Assembly (NCBI GenBank): GCA_029937655.1
Contig: JAPYPK010000006.1
Coordinates: 2,938 to 33,667, forward strand
Length of the DNA: 30,730 nt
Direction of reading: 5' to 3'
Source of the DNA: Nitrospinaceae bacterium
Lineage (GTDB): Bacteria > Nitrospinota > Nitrospinia > Nitrospinales > VA-1
In this document: piece by piece, positions 22,871 to 30,730 of the stretch
Numbering within the stretch: position 1 is the first letter of the stretch
Layout of the letters: the number at the start of each line of letters is the position of its first letter
The notes under the pieces: model-generated
Seen by the model: only the letters and a program-made list of their open reading frames with translations
Database searches by the model: none
Told to the model about the DNA's origin: nothing
Translations under genes and position numbers: made by a program

Positions 22871-24205
22871 TCAACTAACCGAATAACGAAAAACAAATAA
22901 AATAGCTATCAGGTAGATACCCCAGTGTACTTCTCTGACTTTACCGCAAAATAGTTTGATCAGTGGATAGGATATAAACCCCAACGCCATACCATCCGCA
23001 ATACTGAAAGTAAGTGGCATCCCAACGACTATCAGGTAAGACGGTAAAGCCTCGTCCCATTGGCGCCAATTTATATACACCAGATTCCTAACCATGAGAC
23101 AACCAACTACAATAAGAACAGGCGCAGTAATGGGGTAAAATGTTGTTTCGTTCACAACATAACCTCCTCCAATCATTTGGACGAGTGGAGCAAAAAAAAG
23201 TGCTAACAAAAACAAGCATGCGGTCACCACGCTGGTCAAACCAGTGCGCCCGCCTTCGGCAATTCCCGCAGAGCTTTCAATATAACAGGTGACTGTAGAT
23301 GTCCCGAAAGCAGCACCAGCAGTCGTAGCAACTGCATCGGGCATCAGTGCCCTGTTTACACGAGGAAGTTTCCCATATTTAACAAAACCTCCCTGCTGAC
23401 CAACTCCTATGAGGGTTCCCGCTGTGTCGAACAAATCAACCAAAACAAACACTCCTATAATTGTTAGAACTCCTAAGTCTAATGCACCAGTCAAATCCAT
23501 TTTAAATAAAGTAGGAGTTAAATCAGGTGGTGAAGATATCACACCAGAAAACTCAAACAGCCCAAAAGGAATGCCTAAAAAACTTACAACTAGCATGCCA
23601 ATAAAAATAGCTCCAGTCACCTCACGTTGCAAAAGAACACCTATTGTTACAACCCCAAGAAGAGTAAATACTGCAGGTAGGGTTTTTAGGTCTCCCAATT
23701 GAACCAAAGTACCAGAATGATCCAAAACCCACCCCCCCTGAACAAAACCAATAAAGGTTATAAAAATACCAATGCCTGCTGCTATTCCATTTTTCAGGTA
23801 GTCTGGAATAATATTTATAATTAGCTCACGAAACCTAAAAACTGTAAGAAGAATAAGTATCAGACCTGACAAAAAAACAGCACCGAGAGCAATTCCCCAA
23901 GGAATTCCCTGCCCAAGAACCACCGTATAAGTAAAATAGAAATTGATTCCCATACCCGGCGCTAATGCGATGGGATAATTAGCCCAAAGTCCCATAATGA
24001 GGCATCCAATAGCTGATGCTAAGCAAGTCGCTGTCATCACTGCGCCAAAATCCATTCCAGTATTCGACAAAACTGCCGGTTGAACAAAAATAATATAAGA
24101 CGAGGTAAAAAAGGTCACCACCCCAGCTCGTACCTCTGTCACAACATCTGAGTTGTGTTCCTCTAGTTGGAAAAACTGCTTAAGAATAGTAGGAAGAACT
24201 GCCAT
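22871..24205 (-). CDS. NCS2-family purine permease (AzgA type)
   Basis: An inner-membrane, proton-coupled transporter of purine bases (guanine, hypoxanthine or adenine), 444 residues with about 12-14 hydrophobic segments. Motifs typical of the AzgA subgroup are seen: GVVTFFTSSYIIFVQP near the N-terminus, LAPGMGINFYFTYTVV, FVLVDLFDTAGTLIGV, and TSTVTCYIESSAGIAEGGRTGLTSVVTA. The exact substrate cannot be read from the sequence. It starts 26 bases after the nucleotidyltransferase gene, so it is last in that operon. I see no purine riboswitch upstream. Confidence 0.9.
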   Translation of the reverse strand: MAVLPTILKQFFQLEEHNSDVVTEVRAGVVTFFTSSYIIFVQPAVLSNTGMDFGAVMTATCLASAIGCLIMGLWANYPIALAPGMGINFYFTYTVVLGQGIPWGIALGAVFLSGLILILLTVFRFRELIINIIPDYLKNGIAAGIGIFITFIGFVQGGWVLDHSGTLVQLGDLKTLPAVFTLLGVVTIGVLLQREVTGAIFIGMLVVSFLGIPFGLFEFSGVISSPPDLTPTLFKMDLTGALDLGVLTIIGVFVLVDLFDTAGTLIGVGQQGGFVKYGKLPRVNRALMPDAVATTAGAAFGTSTVTCYIESSAGIAEGGRTGLTSVVTACLFLLALFFAPLVQMIGGGYVVNETTFYPITAPVLIVVGCLMVRNLVYINWRQWDEALPSYLIVVGMPLTFSIADGMALGFISYPLIKLFCGKVREVHWGIYLIAILFVFRYSVS

Positions 24206-24231
24206 TAGAATAGTTGGTCGGTGTGGTATCC

Positions 24232-25518
24232 CTATTTCAGAAATAGTGACTCAACTAAATCAATTTCTTCATCTCGGGATGTTACTTGTCCATTGATTCT
24301 TGCATCACGCAAGGCTTTAAAGACATCTTTAAAACTTGCCCCGGGTTCCATTCCCATTCCTATCAAATCGTCACCATTGAGCTCGATTTTTGCGGACGCA
24401 CAATACTTCTTAAAATAAAGCTCCACGTATTCTTTCATTCGCTTGTTGGAGCAAGCTGCAAGCAAAAGAATCACAACCTCGGACGACTGCTTCGAAAAAA
24501 TATTATAAATCTCACTAGGCTTAAGTTCTCTTTCTTCACTAAAATCGTTCATCGCTTCAACAAAACATTCCCTGTCCGAACACATCCTGCCATAAATATT
24601 TCCAGGAAAATTAAGACGCATCATCATTCTCTTAAAAACATTATCGTCTGTTATCATAAATAACGTATAGAAGTAGATAAACCATGCTTCTGGTTTTGTA
24701 GTCATAGGAATCATATCCGCCCAAGCTAACGTGCTGTGGATTTTATTCATAATAGTCCAATGGAAATCATCATCCAAGATTTCCGGAGCAATTGCCTGAA
24801 ACAACAAAAGTTCCCGCATACGGTCAACGCATCTCACCGGATCTGCTTCACTCAAAAGAATCTTCATTTCGTTCATGAGACGATCTCCGCTCAATTGATC
24901 AATCAAATTGTTCTTAATCGCGCTCCTCATTAATTGTTTTGTTGGTCCATTTACACAAAACTCAAGCCTCTGTTCAAATCGAATGGCACGAAAAAGACGG
25001 CACGGATCGTCTACAAAACTTTGATCATGAAGAACCCTGATCAAACCATCCTTCAAATCGATTTCACCGCCAAACAAATCAATCAGGTAAAAGGTTCCGC
25101 GCCCACTCAATTTAACAGCCATACTATTTACTGTAAAATCACGGCGGGCAAGATCCTGTTTTATACTACTAGGTTCAACATCTGGTAACGCAGCAGGGCA
25201 AGAATAAGATTCGGTTCTTGCAGTTGCCACATCAATACTAGGTCGGCCTTGCAGCATCAAGGTAGCAGTTCCAAATTTTTTATACTTCGAAGTTCGCCCA
25301 TTAAATTTTTCGGCTAATTTTTCAGCAAAAACAATACCATCACCTTCTACGACAAGGTCAATGTCTACATTTTTAATATTAAGAAGTAAGTCCCTCACAA
25401 AACCGCCCACAACATAAACGCTCACCTGATTATGTGCAGCAACTTCAGCGACTGAGTTTAAAAAGGCTATGTGATCTGCTTTTAACCGCGTCGTAATAAG
25501 GCCACTTACATCTTTCAT
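24232..25518 (-). CDS. CCA-adding-type tRNA nucleotidyltransferase / poly(A) polymerase family
   Basis: A class II nucleotidyltransferase of 428 residues. The head domain has the GGFVRD motif (38-43), the metal-binding DID (52-54), and the nucleotide-selecting RRDFTVNSMA motif. The neck has DDPCRLFRAIRFEQRLEF. Enzymes of this family build or repair the 3' CCA end of tRNA, or add only CC, only A, or poly(A); the sequence alone does not separate these. The C-terminal part (about 230-428) is helical with no HD, CBS or DHH domain. The ATG at 25518, with GGAGAA 9 bases upstream, is preferred over the GTG at 25542. It sits between a DsbD-alpha-like gene and a purine permease. Confidence 0.88.
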   Translation of the reverse strand: MKDVSGLITTRLKADHIAFLNSVAEVAAHNQVSVYVVGGFVRDLLLNIKNVDIDLVVEGDGIVFAEKLAEKFNGRTSKYKKFGTATLMLQGRPSIDVATARTESYSCPAALPDVEPSSIKQDLARRDFTVNSMAVKLSGRGTFYLIDLFGGEIDLKDGLIRVLHDQSFVDDPCRLFRAIRFEQRLEFCVNGPTKQLMRSAIKNNLIDQLSGDRLMNEMKILLSEADPVRCVDRMRELLLFQAIAPEILDDDFHWTIMNKIHSTLAWADMIPMTTKPEAWFIYFYTLFMITDDNVFKRMMMRLNFPGNIYGRMCSDRECFVEAMNDFSEERELKPSEIYNIFSKQSSEVVILLLAACSNKRMKEYVELYFKKYCASAKIELNGDDLIGMGMEPGASFKDVFKALRDARINGQVTSRDEEIDLVESLFLK

Positions 25519-25562
25519 AAAATTATTTTCTCCATCCAACACAGCGACTATCTAACACTTCA

Positions 25563-26129
25563 TCAATTGTTATCACCCAAAACATCAAGCTCTGTCACAT
25601 AAGAAATTTTCTTAGGGAGATTACATACCTTATTATTACAAGCTCGGAAAACGACGTCTCCCTTGATTTGATATAAACCCGAATCAAGGGACTCAACAGG
25701 GCTGTACCAACGACGAAACTCCACTACTTGTTGATGCGTCTTCACAACTTTTCCCAAAGCACCATCCCACGCAATCACAGGAGCAGGTTCTTCCCACATT
25801 CCATGCGCGACAAACTTATCTGAGTGGAGGAAAATTTCGGTTGCCAGTGGCTGTTTTTCAACTCCTTTTGTATAAAGTGAGTAAATGTGCCAACCCTCAC
25901 TTAATTCTATTTTGACGTATAAAACAAACCTCTCCCCTAGTTTAATACTTTCAGGTTCAACTATGGCAGTCAGTTTAAAATGAATTGGGTTTGAATCTTT
26001 TTTAAACTTTTGGAAGGAGTGGATTGCTTCGGCCATGGGCAAAGCAAACATGATAAAAAACAAAAACAAGCTGCCCCACTTGCTTAGGGTAGAAATAAAA
26101 ATAGAAATCTTTGAAAGAAATCCCTTCAT
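25563..26129 (-). CDS. Exported stand-alone DsbD-alpha-like (N-terminal DsbD) domain
   Basis: A 188-residue protein with an N-terminal hydrophobic segment (residues about 15-33, likely cleaved near AEA at 35) followed by the immunoglobulin-like fold of the DsbD N-terminal domain. GWHIYSLYTKG and VVFRACNNKVCNLPKKI are typical; C164 and C169 correspond to the redox-active pair of DsbD-alpha, here with four intervening residues instead of five. The membrane and C-terminal thioredoxin domains of full DsbD are missing from this gene and from the window. It lies 15 bases after the SurA-like/DsbA gene, so a redox partnership is plausible. Confidence 0.85.
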   Translation of the reverse strand: MKGFLSKISIFISTLSKWGSLFLFFIMFALPMAEAIHSFQKFKKDSNPIHFKLTAIVEPESIKLGERFVLYVKIELSEGWHIYSLYTKGVEKQPLATEIFLHSDKFVAHGMWEEPAPVIAWDGALGKVVKTHQQVVEFRRWYSPVESLDSGLYQIKGDVVFRACNNKVCNLPKKISYVTELDVLGDNN

Positions 26130-26144
26130 AAAAATTATGAGGGC

Positions 26145-27227
26145 TTATTGGGCCAGACTAGCCTCAGCACGAGATGTTGAAAGATATTTTTCAATGACCT
26201 CTTTAAACCTTTCTTCCGACACCGCACCTGACATCAACTCGCCCTGTACCACGCGAGCATCTGCATCATAAGTGCCCAAAATAAAAGTGGGGGTCCCTCG
26301 AATACCTAGTTTCATTCCCTCCTTCAAGTCAGTGAGGACTCTATCTTTATATTTTCTTTCTTTAAGGCAGGTCTGAAACCGGCGTACATTCTTGACTCCG
26401 GCTTTCTTTGCATACTGGTGAAGTTTTGCCCTTGAAACGGAGTCGCCATCAGCATATAGAAGTTTTTGCAACTCCCAAAACTTCCCTTGTTCCCGGGCAC
26501 ATTCAACTGACTCAGCCATATACCTTGCTTCTTTATGAAAATCTAAAGGAAAATGTCGATAACCAAATTGAACTTCTTTGGAATACTGCTCGCGTAACTT
26601 GTTCAAGGTACCTTGAACTCTTCTACAAAACGGACATTGAAAGTCCGAATACTCTAAAAGGAAAACTTTTCTAGTTAGACCATCACCTTCATCAAACCAG
26701 AGTTTTGCTGTGCTGAGTTGAGCTTTCAATTTAAATTCGAGTGGAGGTTGAAGATAAACCTTAGCCCACCCTTTTTTAATTGCCAACCTGTATCGGTCTT
26801 CAATGTAGGTGTTGCGAAAAATTTTTTCAAGGTACTCTGTGATCTCCTTTCGCATTTTTTCTAACGTACCCATCTCTTTCATCCCTGGTGTGTTTTCGTA
26901 AAAACGAACAACATCACCCTCGCTGGGTAAAGGAACCTCTTTCTCTAACTTTAACTCGGGATGGTTTTTGGCAAGCCTAACAAGAACTACTTCCTTCAAG
27001 GCTTGCGATTGGATTTGATACAACTGAACCATAACATCATGAATCTGGGAATTCTTTAAATCCTCTAGAGTGAGATACTCTCCGTCAACTATAGCTAAAA
27101 TAGGGTTATTAGTCTGAGGAGGCGGCTCTTTTGTTTCGGCATACGTGTAGGAAGGAAGTAACTCCAAGAAACAAATAATGGCTGAAACCCTTAAAACTTT
27201 AAATAACTGGAGTGAAGAACAATACAT
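26145..27227 (-). CDS. Exported SurA-like/DsbA-family fusion oxidoreductase
   Basis: A 360-residue protein with a signal peptide (hydrophobic 12-24, YTYA before ETK at 30). The first part (about 42-155) looks like the helical N-terminal region of SurA-type chaperones (PILAIVDGEYLTLEDL...). The second (about 185-350) is a DsbA/thioredoxin-like domain with active site C198-P-F-C201 (YSDFQCPFC) and a cis-Pro loop (RGTPTFILG). It may combine client binding with thiol oxidation or reduction in the periplasm. The frame extends to a TTG at 27257, but the ATG at 27227 gives the signal peptide. It is the first gene of the operon with the DsbD-alpha-like domain. Confidence 0.85.
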   Translation of the reverse strand: MYCSSLQLFKVLRVSAIICFLELLPSYTYAETKEPPPQTNNPILAIVDGEYLTLEDLKNSQIHDVMVQLYQIQSQALKEVVLVRLAKNHPELKLEKEVPLPSEGDVVRFYENTPGMKEMGTLEKMRKEITEYLEKIFRNTYIEDRYRLAIKKGWAKVYLQPPLEFKLKAQLSTAKLWFDEGDGLTRKVFLLEYSDFQCPFCRRVQGTLNKLREQYSKEVQFGYRHFPLDFHKEARYMAESVECAREQGKFWELQKLLYADGDSVSRAKLHQYAKKAGVKNVRRFQTCLKERKYKDRVLTDLKEGMKLGIRGTPTFILGTYDADARVVQGELMSGAVSEERFKEVIEKYLSTSRAEASLAQ

Positions 27228-27380
27228 GAAGTAGAATCTAATTAGGAAAACATCCAATATGGACCAAAATTCACCCTCTCACTGGTTAGTGTGTACGAAA
27301 ACACCTTTGCCAAACCACATCCTAGTGAATTCTGGATATTTTTTCGCAACTCATTTCCTCCCAAACAATTAATCAATTTC

Positions 27381-28280
27381 TCAACCAGCCTTCACTTCTT
27401 CCGGATTCAGAAATTTATGACAATTATCAGCTAATTGTAAAAATGCCTTAGCCGCTGGGGAGTCTGGTTGCGACGTAACGACAGGTTCGCCACGGTCAGA
27501 ATTAGCAACAATATCACCATCAAGAGGGATATCACCTAAATAAGGCAACACGAGTTCGTCAGCTAGTTTCTTACCACCGCCTTCACCAAAAATATGATAT
27601 TTCTTTCCAGCATCACAAATAAAATAACTCATATTCTCTATTACGCCCACGATAGGAACATTACTATCACGAGCGAATGAAATCATCTTCCTAGCATCCA
27701 ACAAAGCTAGTTCCTGCGGGGTTGTGACTATTACCGCGCCATCCACATCACCTATAAAGTCAATGATAGTGATTTGTTCGTTACCCGTCCCTGGAGGCAG
27801 GTCAATTAAAAGGTAATCCAACTCTCCCCACTGGATATTGCCCAGCAGCTCAATAATAAAGTCATACTTTACCGCATCACGCCAGGCGATATGCATATTG
27901 GGATCTTCAATCAAGAATCCTAAGGAAGCAACTTTGAGCCCATTGGTCGTTTCATAAGGATCAATTCCTTCATCAGTAGACCGTAAGCGAACATCTTCCG
28001 CTTTCAGGAGCTTTGGAATATTAGGTCCATGAAGATCTGCATCGGCTAACCCCACCTTAAAACCTTTTTCAGCCAGAGCTACTGCAAGGTTAGTAGTCAC
28101 GGTACTTTTACCAACACCTCCCTTATTGCTTCCCACAATAAGCTTAAATTTAATATCTCCCATCCGCTTATTGACTAACCAACGGTTATGTTCGTTTTTA
28201 TCTGCCTTACAATCTGTTTCATTATTAAACTCACACATTTCGCACGTGTGAAGGAGTCTGCAATCTCCAGTAACTACCAT
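27381..28280 (-). CDS. Mrp/NBP35-family P-loop ATPase (Fe-S carrier type)
   Basis: A 299-residue ParA/MinD-superfamily ATPase of the Mrp/ApbC/NBP35 group, which carries and transfers Fe-S clusters in the cytoplasm. The deviant Walker A KGGVGKST is at 53-60, and the LLIDLPPGTGNEQ switch and GVIENMSYF motifs are present. The cysteines are unusual: an N-terminal set C7, C13, C16, C24 precedes the P-loop, while the usual C-terminal CxxC after NMSYF is reduced to one Cys (FICDAGKKYHIFG). N-terminal clusters are known in NBP35 proteins, with different spacing. A perfect AGGAGG lies 5 bases before the ATG. It has its own 5' region and appears single. Confidence 0.88.
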   Translation of the reverse strand: MVVTGDCRLLHTCEMCEFNNETDCKADKNEHNRWLVNKRMGDIKFKLIVGSNKGGVGKSTVTTNLAVALAEKGFKVGLADADLHGPNIPKLLKAEDVRLRSTDEGIDPYETTNGLKVASLGFLIEDPNMHIAWRDAVKYDFIIELLGNIQWGELDYLLIDLPPGTGNEQITIIDFIGDVDGAVIVTTPQELALLDARKMISFARDSNVPIVGVIENMSYFICDAGKKYHIFGEGGGKKLADELVLPYLGDIPLDGDIVANSDRGEPVVTSQPDSPAAKAFLQLADNCHKFLNPEEVKAG

Positions 28281-28683
28281 TTAAACCTCCTGATGTATAA
28301 ATCAAAAGCCATTAGAAAAACCTTGGCCATTTCCTTAAAATTTCTAATAAAAGCTCAAATATAAATGAATTTATTAAGGTTATGGGACTCTCTTTTCGAT
28401 GTCAAGGGAAATACTTCCTGCTATAAAAAGCAAATCACATTAAAAAAAAAATAAACTGGCACTGTCATTAACTAGCGATACCCTCTAATTTAGCTGATTC
28501 CGCATTAAAAAAATTTATAAAAATAAACCTTATAAACCTATTTAAACATCTAAACTGTCCGGAGTCGGATCAGTCGCAATAAATTTTTAAAAAATTATTT
28601 AAACTGACTTTTCCACGTTTGCTCTATTCTGAAATAGAAAATCTTTGCAATAATCTAAAACATTAGAAAGGAATTCTGGGTTT
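28281..28683. other. AT-rich divergent intergenic region
   Basis: 403 bases between the divergent Mrp gene and the DUF4399 gene. The ribosome binding site of the Mrp gene lies at 28286-28291. The rest is very AT-rich, with several A- and T-runs. No coding frame, tRNA or strong hairpin terminator is visible. Promoters for both genes must lie here, but I could not pick one with confidence. Confidence 0.55.
28286..28291 (-). promoter_or_regulatory. Strong Shine-Dalgarno of the Mrp-family gene
   Basis: A perfect AGGAGG on the minus strand, 5 bases before the ATG at 28280. It is one of the strongest ribosome binding sites in the window, in contrast to the SD-less housekeeping genes. Confidence 0.8.
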
Positions 28684-29097
28684 ATGAAAAATATTTCAAT
28701 GAAATGGTTTGTGCTAGTGGTTATATTAAGCGCCTTCAGCACATCAGCAGTTTATGCTAATGAGTCAGTAAAGATCATAGCACCCCCAAACGGCGCAAAA
28801 GTTTCTAGTCCGGTAAAAGTATGTATGGAGGTTCATGGAGTTGAGGTCGAACCAGCTAAAAAAGGAGTTAACGCTGGGAAGGGACACCACCACCTTCTTA
28901 TTGATGTTGATCTTCCTAAAGATTTAAATCAAAAGATAGGTAAAGACGCCAACCATATTCACATGGGCGATGGTTCCACCTGCAAGGAATTAAAACTAGG
29001 TTCTGGCAAACATGTAATTCGAGCCCTTTTTGCTAATGGTGGGCATGTTCCCTACAACCCTGTAATTACTTCAAAGGTTACTGTTACAGTAAAGTAA
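28684..29097 (+). CDS. Exported DUF4399 protein
   Basis: A 137-residue protein with a signal peptide (hydrophobic 8-22, cleavage likely after VYA at 25) and one small beta-rich domain. The motifs GKGHHHLLID and NHIHMGDG and the end VPYNPVITSKVTVTV are typical of the DUF4399 family, whose function is not known. The conserved histidines could bind a metal; that is inference. AAAGGA lies about 11-16 bases before the ATG. It is followed directly by a Rho-independent terminator, so it is a single-gene transcript. Confidence 0.85.
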   Translation: MKNISMKWFVLVVILSAFSTSAVYANESVKIIAPPNGAKVSSPVKVCMEVHGVEVEPAKKGVNAGKGHHHLLIDVDLPKDLNQKIGKDANHIHMGDGSTCKELKLGSGKHVIRALFANGGHVPYNPVITSKVTVTVK

Positions 29098-29115
29098 AGC
29101 TTTATAGAACACCCT

Positions 29116-29145
29116 TGCCTCCCCTATTCGGGGAGGCATTTTTTT
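29116..29145 (+). terminator. Rho-independent terminator after the DUF4399 gene
   Basis: A perfect 9-bp stem (TGCCTCCCC at 29116-29124, GGGGAGGCA at 29130-29138) with the 5-base loop TATTC is followed by seven T residues (29139-29145). It is the clearest terminator in the window. Confidence 0.93.
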
Positions 29146-29281
29146 GCCCCCACCCCTACTTGTTATCTAAAGCTTTATTTTTAAACACAAAGCTAAAATT
29201 CATTGGATCAAATCCTAAAACACCTATACCATAAAAATATTCCTTCAACTAACCTTTCGTAATCAGGTCATTTTATAGGCA

Positions 29282-30661
29282 ATGCCTTACTTTAAAATTA
29301 AAAAAACTCTAGCCCTGCTTTTAGTCTTCTGGGCAACTCTGGCTGTTTTTGCCCACTCCACTCATGCTAATTCAGTCAATAAAAGTGCTGTTGCTCTACT
29401 AATTGCAAAAGACTCCGCTGGCGAGATACTTGGGACAGGAACAGGATTTGTCGTCAAACCTGAAGGAGTCCTAGTAACTAACTATCATGTATTACTCGAT
29501 GCCGCCGCGATTGAAGCCATCATGTTTAATGGTGACAGAGTACAGGTAAAATCTATTTTAAAAGTTGACCGAACTAAGGATTTTGCTCTTCTGCAACTAC
29601 CCAGGGGTGCCTACTCGACTTTGGAAATGGGTGATTCTAATAAACTTAAAAATTTTAACTTCTTAAGCGCGCTTGGTTTTTTATCAGAAAACATTAATTC
29701 TTTAGAGGTTTTTTCAAGACCTCATAAAAAAAACAACCTAAATGAAAAGGTTGTGCAAACCTTTGGCTTTGTCTTAGGCATCCACCCGCAATCCCAACCC
29801 AGTTTTCCTTTCATTTATACAACCACTTCGTTCGGACCTGGGTTCAGTGGCGGCCCAGTCTTAGACCAAAAGAACCACGTAGTAGGTATTGCCACGGTAG
29901 AAGGCCGATCAATCAACCTAGCACTACCCATTAACTTTATAAAACCGTTTCTTGATACCAAAACAAGAATATCTCTGAATGATCTTTTAAGAGAAGATAA
30001 AACTTCTAAGGAAGCTCACTACTACAGAGGAAATTACTACCTATATGTTAAAGGTGACATGAACCGTGCGATAACAGAATTCCGGTCAGCCCTTAAGCTA
30101 GATGATTCCTTTGTGCTTGCGCACTATGATTTAGGTGCCGCATACCAAAGTCAAGGACTCACTAACAAAGCTATCAAAGAGTATGAAAAAGCGACAAAAC
30201 TCAACCCTTTCTTTCCTGAGGGCAATTCAAATCTAGGGGGATATTATTTCCGAACGCAAAAATATAACCTAGCAGTAAAACACTTTAAACAAGCTATCCA
30301 GGCATACCCAAATTTCATTCAGGCGCATTCAAATCTGGGAGCAGTTCTCAACAAACTAAACCGGTCAGAAGAAGCTATACCTCACCTTAAAAAAGCTATC
30401 CGACTAGATCCTGAATTTGGTGTCACCTATTTCAATTTAGGAAATGTCTATCTCAATCAGGGCAATCACGATGAAGCTCAAAAAGCTTATGACTTGGCAG
30501 TTAGCTATGGAGTGAACTTTCTATCCATGCATTGGAAGTTATACGACATATACATCCGCCAAGAAAAAAGATTGGAAGCAAAGCAGGAACTAGAAACCAT
30601 TCTTCAAATTGAGCCAGAAAATATGGAAGCTAAAAAAAAGATGCTAGGTTTTCTACAGTAA
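29282..30661 (+). CDS. Exported trypsin-like serine protease with C-terminal TPR repeats
   Basis: A 459-residue protein with a signal peptide (hydrophobic 9-24, cleavage likely after THA at 29). Residues about 33-225 form a DegP/trypsin-like protease domain with the catalytic triad H69 (TNYHVL), D100 (TKDFALL) and S189 (GPGFSGGP). No PDZ domain follows. Instead, about six tetratricopeptide repeats fill residues about 245-455 (for example YRGNYYLYVKGDMNRAI and YFNLGNVYLNQGNHDEA), a protein-binding module. It may be an envelope protease whose substrates are recruited by the TPRs. It starts after the DUF4399 terminator and is complete within the window. Confidence 0.88.
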   Translation: MPYFKIKKTLALLLVFWATLAVFAHSTHANSVNKSAVALLIAKDSAGEILGTGTGFVVKPEGVLVTNYHVLLDAAAIEAIMFNGDRVQVKSILKVDRTKDFALLQLPRGAYSTLEMGDSNKLKNFNFLSALGFLSENINSLEVFSRPHKKNNLNEKVVQTFGFVLGIHPQSQPSFPFIYTTTSFGPGFSGGPVLDQKNHVVGIATVEGRSINLALPINFIKPFLDTKTRISLNDLLREDKTSKEAHYYRGNYYLYVKGDMNRAITEFRSALKLDDSFVLAHYDLGAAYQSQGLTNKAIKEYEKATKLNPFFPEGNSNLGGYYFRTQKYNLAVKHFKQAIQAYPNFIQAHSNLGAVLNKLNRSEEAIPHLKKAIRLDPEFGVTYFNLGNVYLNQGNHDEAQKAYDLAVSYGVNFLSMHWKLYDIYIRQEKRLEAKQELETILQIEPENMEAKKKMLGFLQ

Positions 30662-30730
30662 ACGCCATTTGCGGGCAGTCACCATTCTGATAATACTCTT
30701 ACCAAAACTGACAAAACAGCACTGAGACTC

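Noticed and set aside
24286..25188. Plus-strand reading frames over the nucleotidyltransferase gene
   Set aside because: The minus-strand protein has all family motifs; these are shadows.
28456..28470. CTGGCAC followed by TTAAC, resembling a sigma-54 promoter
   Set aside because: The -12 element lacks the required GC, so it does not fit the consensus.

Overview
This 30.7 kb window is AT-rich bacterial chromosome, densely coded on both strands. It looks like a Gram-negative, probably free-living and respiratory bacterium. Supporting signs are YajC/SecDF, several exported thiol oxidoreductases, a periplasmic tetraheme cytochrome fusion, secreted proteases and a type A RNase P RNA. The gene set would suit marine Nitrospinota or Desulfobacterota-like lineages, but that is a guess; no gene here fixes the phylum. 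I see no phage, insertion sequence, CRISPR array, toxin-antitoxin pair or tRNA.

Layout. (1) 1-400 (-): 5' end of pheT, which seems to lack the EMAP-like tRNA-binding insertion. (2) 785-5148 (+): rnr, a small Lys-rich basic protein, gatC, gatA. (3) 5323-9384 (-): yajC, secD, secF, a zinc-ribbon coiled-coil protein, and rnpB, whose first helix contains the stop codon of the zinc-ribbon gene. (4) 9599-13233 (-): an Fe-S protein and a fumarate-reductase-like flavoprotein without a membrane anchor, then a membrane-anchored NERD-like protein with lost catalytic residues, then an exported protein of unknown function. (5) 13359-16481 (+): yebC, ruvC, ruvA, ruvB. (6) 16649-17527 (-): a PHP-domain phosphoesterase. 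(7) 17659-21575 (+): a phosphoesterase-like/tetraheme cytochrome fusion, an exported DsbA-like CGHC protein, an S41 processing protease and a small unknown protein. (8) 21625-22771 (-): two overlapping leucine-rich-repeat genes, the first cytoplasmic with an acidic tail, the second exported. (9) 22871-27227 (-): an exported SurA-like/DsbA fusion, a stand-alone DsbD-alpha-like domain, a CCA-adding-type nucleotidyltransferase and an AzgA-type purine permease. (10) 27381-28280 (-): an Mrp/NBP35 P-loop protein with an unusual cysteine arrangement. (11) 28684-30661 (+): an exported DUF4399 protein with a clean terminator, then an exported trypsin-like protease with TPR repeats.

How the genes work together. 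Much of the window is housekeeping: RNA decay, amidation of mischarged tRNA, Sec export, Holliday-junction processing and tRNA end maturation. Around it sits an envelope redox and proteostasis theme: two DsbA-like proteins, a DsbD-alpha-like domain, a c-type cytochrome fusion, an S41 protease and a trypsin-like protease. The parts most worth a second look are the flavoprotein/Fe-S/NERD-like cluster, the phosphoesterase-cytochrome fusion, the coupled LRR pair, the Mrp protein with swapped cysteine motifs, and the overlap between a coding sequence and the RNase P RNA.

Many housekeeping starts here (rnr, gatC, ruvC, ruvB) have no visible Shine-Dalgarno sequence, while other genes have strong ones. 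Where a TTG- or GTG-started reading frame had a better internal ATG, I used the ATG and say so.
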